From Saccharina japonica (taxonomy: Eukaryota > Sar > Phaeophyceae > Laminariales > Laminariaceae), in assembly GCA_008828725.1 (NCBI GenBank), contig MEHQ01004312.1, positions 1 to 64,000 of the forward strand: a stretch of 64,000 nucleotides of DNA, given 5' to 3'. Numbering within the stretch: position 1 is the first letter of the stretch; each line of letters begins with the position of its first letter. The translations under genes and the position numbers were made by a program. Positions 56,501 through 64,000 of the stretch are shown piece by piece. A model generated the notes under the pieces. That model worked only from the letters and a program-made list of their open reading frames with translations, had not been told where the DNA came from and did not search any database.

Positions 56501-59500
56501 TCTTCTTACTCGCACGTGTGTCTTAAGTGTGTATAGTTACTTGACGACGTCGTCTACACTGTGCTTGCTTCCCGCAGTGGACGCAAGACAGTCGTGCTGG
56601 GTTTTGCGTGTAGGTACTCGCTAAAATGCGGTGATCACCTCGCTTGGTGCGTTGATTTGTTTTACACCCTGCACGTCGGTCTCGCAACAGGGCGACCTGG
56701 GCGGACATCGCGTGGCTCAAGGGGATCACGTCCCTGCCTATACTCATCAAGGCAAGTCGCGAAAACCCTGACCGTATTGAAAATGTCTCAACTCGGTCTC
56801 TCCGGCGGTGTGGCCATGTTCCCGATGCGAACGTGGAAAAGCTCTCGAAGATCCCATGGAGTGTCCCGTGGTAACATTGGATTCACTTCATCCAGAACAG
56901 CCGTTAGTATTTCATCCAGAGGCAAGATCCTAGTAATGTGGTGTTAGCCCCATATAGTGCGCTCGTTCGCCCCCATCATGCCTCCTCCCCACCCTCAAAG
57001 CCCAACCACCGCCTGTTCTGCACTATGAACTCCCCGGCGGACAGGGTGTTCTCAGCCCTCACGATGCCGTCGAAGCTGTTCAAGCCGGCGCGAGCGGCAT
57101 CATCGTGAGCAACCACGGTGGGCGCGCGCTAGACGGGACGTTGTCGTCCATCGAAAGTCTCAGGCCGATTGTGAAGGTGAGAGCCCCCCCCACACACACA
57201 CACCAAGCGATGTCTGTCTGGTCGGTGCACACCCGACGTGCTCCGCCCCGGCATGCAGGGGTGTGAGGGTCTATCGTCATACGACTACGGTCATGCATCA
57301 CATGAGTACACCCCCCCCCCCCCCCCCCCCCCCCCCCACCAAGAGGTGGTTTTTTTGTGGGGGGGGCCCCCCCCCGACGTGCTCCGCCCCGGCATGCAGG
57401 GGCGTGAGGGTCTATCGTCATACGACTCCGGTCATGCATCACATGAGTACCCCCCCCCCCCCCCCCCCCCACCGCTCAAAAAATATCGGGCGTTCAAGTG
57501 CGGACAGTCACCTGACCGCTCCAGCGCGAACACGGTAGGTGGTGCCGTAGCGTCAAGCCGCCGTGTGCTGATTTTATACGGGGGTTTTTGCTCTTGGTAA
57601 TGAAAAAAGTACACAGCAAGTACATTCCGGCGTAGGGCTATTGCTTTGATAATTAAGTCAGTCCGGGATCGCTTCCCATGTAGGTTTCGGGTTGCGATCG
57701 GTTGAACCCATCTGCCACCAACGCTCTCCTTGCAGAGTCGACATGCTTGACCATCTTCCGATTCAAGCTATGATCGGCCAACCAACTGCATGGCATCTCT
57801 ATCATGACTGGCACCCCCCCCCCCCGCTTAAACAAAACTTTACCTGTGCATAGGCGGTGCGGTCGCTCCCAGGAGGTGCTCATGTGCCAATTCTGCTGGA
57901 CTCAGGAGTGCGAAGGGGCACTGACGTCCTCAAAGCGTTAGCATTAGGTACGACGTACAGCGTCTGAAACTCTGCACGCACGTTTAAGCGTCATATTTCT
58001 TGTTCATGCTCGTGCAACCCCTCCTCTGGGTCCGGGTGGATGGGAACATGAGCAGGTAGCTAAAGGCGGGGGGAGGGGGGGCACGCTTCAAAGGCGGCCG
58101 TTTTCTTGCCGCAAGTAACAAAAATTCGTATATATGTTTGAAGTACTATTATAGAAGTGCTGCGCTCCTGGTATCTCGGCTTGTTTATTGTATCAGGTGC
58201 GTCCCGATTGTGACCTATTTTTGCTGTTGGTGTTCGTAAGTCGAGTCCGACGCCTCTCCTCCCAGCGTACGTGCTTGACTGCCGTTGGCTGGTGGTGACG
58301 CACAAGTCACCAGCTTGCAGGATGAAGTGGCCCATGAGCTGTGACTCTTGTCCTTGCTACTGTATGTAGTACCACAACCAAAAGTGGGCAACTCAAAAGC
58401 AAGGAGTGCTGACCAAAAGTGTTTGTTTGTAGAAACCGATCGTCTGTTTTGGCTTATACCCTGATCTCTGCGGTGTGCGGCCACCAATCGGTTCCAAACG
58501 CTATCATTGTGTTTTCGCAGGAGCGACCGCGGTGCTGTTGGGGAGGCCGGTGTTCTTCTCCCTCGCCGTTGGTGGCCAGGAAGGCGTGCAGAAGATGCTC
58601 AGCATTATCAGAGACGAACTGGAAGCTGCGATGGCGCTCTGCGGATGCCAGGTAAGCAACAACACCAGCAGAATCAACACTACAGTAGCAGCAGCAGAAA
58701 CTTACATATTTCCGAAAACAGAACGGTCTTATGATATGTTTTCTTGCTATATAGAGTTGGCGCAAGGCGGGCATTTTCTTCGATGGTTTCGCCTTTCGTG
58801 GATGAATGTCGGCCGAAGGAAACCCTTCACATATGCTCCCAGTACCTGGGAGTAAAGTAAACTATTTTAGTACTTGAGATGCTTCGTGTACTCGCAGCAT
58901 TTCGGGTTAACGTACTTCGGATACTGCGAGTACTCGAAGTATCTCGAGATTCTGTACTGCGGATACTGCCAATACTCTCAAGTGTTTTGGGGTCCGATAC
59001 TGAGGGTACTCCTCGTACTCGCAGTATTTAGGCCTTCAGTACTTGTTCATACTCCCAGTACTCGCAGTATTTGGGCCTTCAGTACTGCTCATATTCCCAG
59101 TACTCGCAGTATTTAGGCGGCCAGTACTCTGAATACTCTCAGTACTCAATAGTACGAAACGTACTCGATACTCCCGAGTATACTCGGAGTATGAAGTCTA
59201 CTGGGAGCATCGGTGAACCCCTTCACCCGTGCGCACATCTGACAGATCGCCGATCCCCACTTCATGATCTAGATGCTCCAGGGAAGATGCATTCCTGACC
59301 CTTGTAGGATGTAGCTCATGTTTCCGGGTGGGAGCCGTATGACCTGCATGATGTAGCAGATGTTTCCCGGGTTGGATCTGTACTCTACATATCTTGTTCA
59401 AGCATATCATAGTGGCAGGTATAATAATCTAGAAGATGTACGGTAGATAGATTGATCGTGAACTGTTTGGTGTGTGAGACCCTAGAGACCACGACCCATT

Positions 59501-59726
59501 GTACCCGAGCCCTGCGCACAGCAGTAGTCCATGTTCTACGCATCAAAACCGCTGTTTTCCATGTTGGTCTCAAGAGATCAACCCCCACCGTTTTGCTTCC
59601 GCCGCGCGCGTTTCGGCTGCGATGCGTACGTTGACCGAATCGAATCCGCAGAGCCTGCGAGACGTGACGGAAGATCTCGCGCTGTTTCGTGGGGGGGGCA
59701 CCACTTTCCATCGACCAAGGCTGTGA
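50582..59726 (+). CDS. FMN-dependent (S)-2-hydroxy-acid oxidase, glycolate oxidase type (5' end missing)
   Basis: Oxidises glycolate or other 2-hydroxy acids to 2-oxo acids with O2, as in peroxisomal photorespiration. Eleven exons: 50582-50644, 51710-51844, 52988-53050, 53901-54033, 54939-55071, 55900-55964, 56691-56751, 57045-57176, 57854-57947, 58521-58651, 59652-59726. All phases agree, giving 360 residues plus a missing ~15-residue start; the family is 360-380. Active-site residues are present: Tyr of YEYVASG (spinach Tyr24), YQLYILKD (Tyr129), TVDS (Asp157), LPILIKG (Lys230), SNHGGR (His254, Arg257). Flavin-site [14 protein letters not shown] and LLGRP are also present. The loop residue Trp108 of spinach is His (GLSQHST), so substrate range may differ. 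The C-terminus PRL is a known PTS1 variant. Intron 7 (56752-57044) is GC-AG. Introns hold LINE/SINE tails. Lactate oxidase activity is the main alternative. Confidence 0.92.
51410..51516 (-). mobile_element. LINE 3' end, antisense in oxidase intron
   Basis: Read on the minus strand, CGTGCTCCGTCTCGAAAGGG / GTGCGTGGTGAATGGTAAAA / TGACTAAGGCAAGCACTAAC / TCAGTACGCCCCCCG is the LINE tail seen at 2645-2720. Only ~70 bases plus the C-rich tail remain. It lies in the intron between 50644 and 51710. Confidence 0.75.
51890..51965 (+). repeat. CTG/TTG microsatellite in oxidase intron
   Basis: CTGTTACTGCTGTTGCCGTT-type triplets, then CTGCTGCTG. A longer sister tract lies in another intron at 56015-56155. 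Confidence 0.75.
54776..54922 (+). repeat. 74-base exact tandem duplication beside an oxidase exon
   Basis: CCCCGGCTACGGGTTTGATG ... CGTCGGCGACCAAACTG occurs twice in a row with about one difference. The second copy ends 17 bases before the exon at 54939, so it sets the polypyrimidine/branch-point context of that acceptor. Confidence 0.85.
56015..56157 (+). repeat. CTG/TTG microsatellite in oxidase intron
   Basis: GTTGTTGTTGTTGCTAATAT, CTGCTGCTACTGCTGCTGTT-type triplets. Leu- and Val-rich open frames here are artefacts. Confidence 0.8.
57190..57472 (+). mobile_element. Poly-C-tailed LINE/SINE 3' end, duplicated, in oxidase intron
   Basis: GATGTCTGTCTGGTCGGTGC leads into CGACGTGCTCCGCCCCGGCA ... 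CATCACATGAGTACAC and a C-run of more than 25. After ~45 bases the tail from CGACGTGCTCCGCCCCGGCA repeats and ends ATGAGTAC plus ~20 C. It lies in the intron between exons 57176 and 57854. Confidence 0.75.
58870..59215 (+). repeat. Minisatellite (GTACTCGCAGTATTTGGGCC) in last oxidase intron
   Basis: Seven or more loose copies of a 40-48 base unit (TACTCGCAGTATTT(A/G)GG, CCTTCAGTACT, CATACTCCCA). The unit is rich in AGTACT palindromes, so single strands could fold. Confidence 0.8.
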
Positions 59727-60540
59727 TGCCGCCGCCGGTGCCTAGGAAAGACCCCATACGCTACTACCTGGTATTTAATAGTGGGCAGGCTCTGGCGAAC
59801 GGTGAAGCCGGGGGGGGGGGGGGCTAATACCGGGTGGATCTGTGTTACGTCTTCCTTCTTGGGCGCTACGTAATGGTTATAGGGCTGGAAACGGATTATT
59901 CAGAGTCCTGTATCGGCTGGTTGGTCAGAAGTTCGGTACTATAACATACAAATATCGCATGGAATACTTTGCGAATATGAATTGGTTGAAAGTCTTCACA
60001 CCCTTTTTTCAGACCTTTCTGGGGACGTTTCAAATTTATAAATAGATAACACAACAGACTCCGGCTTTGCTATTGTCCGAGCCTCCAAGAAACTGGATGT
60101 TGTTCATTATTTTTGGTCTTGCTTCGGGGGAGAAGAGTGCCTCAGGCCCAAAATGTGAGCCACAGTTAGCGCAAAGGAACAAAATAAGTGCTTCGCGCTG
60201 TCTGTGTATTGGCACCCGTTGTGACCTTAGCGCGCGTTGGACTGGCTTGGACGGCCGGTTTGCATCGCGCCATTCGCGGGGTGATGTTGCCCGCACCAGA
60301 TTTTTTGTGCACGCGTTTGAGGAGCATCGCAAGACATCTCACGAGGACCAAGGCGCGTGGGGAGTCGGGTGGGGAGTAAGCAAAACCCACCGCAGGTGCA
60401 GCAAGGGGAGGTGCTGCATTAACATCGTCGGAACTAACCGACGGCGGCGGTGGGAGACAAGAGGGGGGACCTGTTCCCGCAGAACCTGAGCTCAGAGGGG
60501 AAATGTCGCGCATATAGTATCAACGCGCGAAACCGTGCAT
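59727..60540. other. Downstream flank of the oxidase gene, no gene recognised
   Basis: It begins in the oxidase 3' untranslated region. A G-run at 59811-59823 follows. Open frames at 60067-60513 on both strands have no domain I recognise. Confidence 0.4.
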
Positions 60541-60549
60541 ACCACACGG

Positions 60550-61065
60550 CAACAGCAACAACAACAGCAGGAGGAGTCATGAGAGCGGGAAGACGTGGTT
60601 ATCGTGCGAAGTGGCATAGAGGGCAAGGTCTGTCTGGAAAAGGCGGCAAATGAAGTGCCACAGCCACAGCGAAGGATTCCGTGACGTGTTTTCGGTGCGG
60701 AGCTCCGGGTCACTACGGCGACAAACGCACCGCAAACCTCTGCGAACGGTGGGCTGGGAGAGAACACGAGAGCAGCAAGTGCGCCTCGCCGGTGGACATG
60801 GAGAACAGACCACCAGCAGAGGCCGTGTGCTTGCGATGGTGGGGGATCCCGGAGACGATGCCGTGGAAACAACGTCGTTTAAAAAGGCTACGGCAGCAAC
60901 TGAAGCCCTACGGGGGAAGCATATGATAGCCGTGAGCATCCTCGCCGTACGTATCGAGAAGGGGGGTTTCAAACCGTGCGGCGTTTATTTACCGTATGCA
61001 CTCCACGTCAAGGGGTTGGCTGTGGAGACGGCAGATAAGGGGGTATCGCGAAGCGAGGGATAACA
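60550..61065 (+). mobile_element. Gag-type zinc-knuckle remnant (LTR-retroelement fossil)
   Basis: A CCHC-type knuckle (CFRCGAPGHYGD) is followed within 20 residues by a second Cys/His cluster (HESSKC), and a basic stretch precedes it. This is typical of the nucleocapsid end of Gag in Copia/Gypsy-type elements. No flanking LTRs or pol were seen, so it is an isolated, broken remnant. A cellular CCHC protein exon is less likely. Confidence 0.5.
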
Positions 61066-61499
61066 TGTCTGCTTATTTCGTGATGAGCCATACAGCCTCT
61101 GTGTTGTACGCACCCTACCGGGAGGAATGGTGGTAAAATCGGGCGGCATGCTCATAGTCGCGTGCACTCTGCTGCTGGGAGCTTAGTGGTGGAGGAGGCG
61201 GGCGGGCGCGGGGGAAATCGGGTGCTGTCCGCAGCAGCACCTACAACGGGGGGAAAAGCGCCCGCACGGTAGGTAGCAACTCGAGCGACAGCAGCAGGGA
61301 GTCGTGGAGGGGACGGGACGTGGGTATATCTTCAGCTCGACCTTTTTATGTTTCGGCAACATCGCGAGACGGGGGGATAGCGTCTGGTCTTTCTGGTAGG
61401 TATTCGTAGGGACGATGTTTTCTTGCGATGGATGCATACACCTGTCCATTCGGTCGAAATTGATTGAAATACTTTTTTGGTCGTACCTAATATTAATAG

Positions 61500-61725
61500 T
61501 TTGAAGTTGTATGGTTTGCGACTGGGTAGGGATTAATGAATGGCGTGAGATGTATCGTTCTTTCCGGGTAAGTCGTGGATGATACGGTTTATATAGGAGA
61601 TGTACCGTTTGCGATTGGGCAGGGGTTTCTGAATGGTGTGGACTGTATTATTTATCCCGGGAAAGTCGTGAATGGTACCAAGGTAGCATGTATCGTCTGG
61701 GTTCATCCTGGATGGTATACGTAGC
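61500..61725 (+). repeat. Short tandem repeat (~105 bp x2)
   Basis: GTATGGTTTGCGACTGGGTA ... GGTAAGTCGTGGATG(G)TAC and GTACCGTTTGCGATTGGGCA ... GAAAGTCGTGAATGGTAC are adjacent related units. A third partial unit follows. Confidence 0.6.
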
Positions 61726-62284
61726 CCTACCCCTCTGGTAATTTAAGAAGTAAGAAGTGTGTTTTCACGTTCAACCCTAAATTTCCCACGTACGCACTTC
61801 TGTGTGTTTTCGGGTATGGGCATGGCCAGAGGTGGCTGGTCGGACTGAATTGTTTTTTTATGGTTTGGTGGGATTTGCGGGTACGTACGTATATACGCCC
61901 AGAGGGGTGTAGTTGTGTTGAAAGGTACGTGTAGATTGGTGGATACTGATTTTTTGTTTTTGTTTTTGCTGATATCTTATGTTTGTGGCTGTTTACTGGT
62001 TGCAGAAGACGGGGAGTTTGCGTATATATTCATTGATGATTGGTTATTCTGCCACCTACATTGCTTTGCGAGCTTGGTGGACGGTTGGATGCTTGTTCGC
62101 GAGAGGGGGAAATGGGCGTAAGATGTTTTGCGGATGATCGAATAGCGTGTTGTAGCTGAGAGGGCTTAGGCTGTTCGTGTTGACAGTGGCAGCATTTTAA
62201 TGTTTATTTATTCAGTTATGAGGAACTAGTATACGAAAGCCAAAAGGGAGTATTTTCGGTTTTATTATATATCTTGAGCGACCA

Positions 62285-62475
62285 AGGAGCGACTCTTATT
62301 TCGGGTAATTTTAGCGCCAGATAAATTCTATGTGAAAAAGGATGTAAGCTATCTCGCTTTTACCTTCGCGATCTGTGAAGCTATGGCAGGAGTAGGGGAT
62401 AAAATGAGACGTTTATCCGGGGGAACGGGGTTCCTTGCGATCTCTAGCATAATATTTTCTCGCCTTAGTTTTAAT
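62285..62475 (+). repeat. Copy of the 3' interior of the 18.5-22.5 kb LTR element
   Basis: AGCGCCAGATAAATT, GCTATCTCGC, TCGCGATCTGTGAAGCTATG, TTTATCCGGGGGAACGGGGT and GCGATCTCTAGCATAATA match the minus-strand text of 19144-19310 (GCGCCAGATTAATT, TCGCGATCTGTGAATCTATG, TTTATCCGGGGGGACGGGGT). It is a dispersed fragment of the same family on the + strand. Confidence 0.7.
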
Positions 62476-62699
62476 TGTTTTGGCGCGACTACTACTGTAG
62501 TCTTTTCCGTGATTGCAATAGTTTTGTATGGGATTGAGGGAGAGGTTTTTGCTCGTCGTCGGGATGAGTTTCCTCGTGCCATTATTGTGGTTGATTGGTT
62601 TAGGTCATGGAGTTGTGCTCTGGCTATATCGGATCGTCGCTGTTATGTAAAGCGCCAGGGAGGGTGTTGGTTTGATCTCTTTTATTGACAGTTACGTAC

Positions 62700-64000
62700 C
62701 GGTTCGGAATATCCTTTTGTGGGTTATGTGTTGCTTGACTTCTGAGCTTGTGAGTGGCGACGCACGCGAGCCCACTACTTCTCCGTGCCCCTACTCTGTG
62801 AGAGACCAATAATACACGACCTAAAACATCCATCCATAGACTGCCATACAGTCTGGGGTACCGTTGCCTGTGGAGCTACGAACATAAACGCGCACGGTTG
62901 CCTCTTGCGCACCTTTTCCCGTTTTTTTCTGCGCTGTCTCTTGTGCCACCACGGCGGATAAAGGTCGTCGCAGGGTGGACAGTCGCCGCCATACACGTAC
63001 GCACGAGTGGCTCATAAACAAAATGCACTTAGTATATACTCAAGCACCAACAGCGAACGGGTTTTCCTCCCTAGTGCTCTCCTCGCCTACGTACGGCGTG
63101 CTAGACGGCGAGTCATGGGTGGGAGAGAGGGGAGTGCGAGACTAACACTTGTTTATTTTCTCGGAAGATTATGATGTGTTGCTTGTGGCTTTCGAGGATA
63201 AAAAAAGGACACCGATTGGTCTATTTTCGTCCAACTTGAAGATCCCGAGATTAAGGTAGTGCTTTTCACCTGTCTGTATGCATGAGTCAACAGTCTCCCC
63301 AATCTAATAATCGAGGTATTGCAGCAGTAACAGTGGTGTACTCTGAATCCTGTATACTGTACCGGTATACTGCGGTACCCTTACCTGGCCACTCCCGGTC
63401 CCAACAACACCAGCAGCAACCGAAACACTTAGGAAAAAGCAGGCCAATGCCATTAATTGGCGCTGCAAATACTGTTTCCTTGTATCTGTACGCGTGAGTC
63501 AACAGTCTACCGAAACAAACACGCGGTGGACAGCACAGCAGCGACAGGGCCACGATCGTCCACCGAAGTCAAGGTGGAAAGCCGGGTGGGCTTTTATTAT
63601 GGCCTGTTTGCATGCCCTGCACAGACGGATGTGTTTGTGCTGTTTTACTCTGCCTTCATGTTAACTCGTCGATTCTGTGGTATGTCGGCGGTCGACGCTG
63701 CGATCTATCATAGCTACGATGTGACCTCAAGCAGCCGTCTCCGGCTTGATGTCGAATACGCCTGTCTCTGAAAAAAAAACACGCACGCTCACATTGTCGC
63801 GGCTGGTTGCCCGGGAATTCGCGACGAGGAGCCAAACAAAATAAGACTCCAACGGGGTACTCGTAGGACTCCAAGAAAACCATCGTATCACTCATGTACG
63901 TGACGGCATGGGCAAATGGCCCCGGCAACACTCGCTCGCTCACGCCTACGAGGAAGTATCAACACGATGGCGTACTGAATGTGCTAATACCCCTTTTGTT
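62700..64000. other. Right edge without a recognised gene
   Basis: No supported exon. A direct repeat of CTGTATG/CATGAGTCAACAGTCT(C/A)CC-like text occurs near 63277-63300 and 63484-63512 (TGAGTCAACAGTCTACCGAA), suggesting a small local duplication or short repeat. Confidence 0.35.

Overview
This is a gene-poor, repeat-rich stretch of a nuclear eukaryotic genome. Nothing looks bacterial: there are no operons, long ORFs are scarce, and both recognisable genes are split by GT-AG introns of several hundred bases or more. The likely source is a stramenopile, and a brown alga is the best guess. The reasons are one gene with many ~0.3-1.1 kb introns, an FMN 2-hydroxy-acid oxidase of the type carrying a 'TVDSVRFG' motif, TTAGGG-type telomere-like repeats, abundant CAG/CTG motifs, and LINE protein fragments of a kind I associate with brown algae and oomycetes. 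The taxonomic call is inference and not proven here.

Two host genes can be built with consistent splice phases. (1) On the + strand, 50.6-59.7 kb, eleven exons of a glycolate oxidase / (S)-2-hydroxy-acid oxidase end in a peroxisomal-type C-terminus (PRL). The short first exon was not found. (2) On the - strand, 36.7-28.1 kb, a four-exon gene encodes a 317-residue type I membrane protein: signal peptide, Cys-containing ectodomain, one membrane helix and a basic tail. Its second intron is about 6.2 kb and holds a whole-looking LTR element in the opposite orientation. A paralogue of its first exon lies at 1.6-1.85 kb on the - strand, so a related gene continues off the left edge.

Most of the rest is mobile DNA and tandem repeats. 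Left part (2-9 kb): a 5'-truncated LINE ending in poly-C, a SINE-like element with the same kind of tail, small TIR elements and short repeats. Centre-left (10-22.5 kb): a Copia-type LTR element set in telomere-like repeats (10.26-15.53 kb), two LINE fragments meeting tail to tail (15.8-17.5 kb), and a second LTR element on the - strand (18.52-22.45 kb). Centre (24-31 kb): minisatellites, a TA-flanked MITE, and arrays built of AAGCTT/CCATGG palindromes. Right-centre (37-48 kb): tRNA-derived repeats, a ~180 bp tandem family, a ~750 bp fold-back structure, a 1.3 kb TIR element with a MITE inside it, simple arrays and SINE fragments. Right end (59.7-64 kb): a Gag-type zinc-knuckle remnant and repeats related to the 18.5-22.5 kb element.

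The most unusual signal is a LINE/SINE-like pair that share a ~75 bp 3' end and finish in poly-C rather than poly-A. At least eight copies are present on both strands, two of them inside introns of the oxidase gene. The coordinates of repeat ends are estimates by eye. The lengths of poly-C/G runs, and some one-base differences, may be affected by assembly quality.
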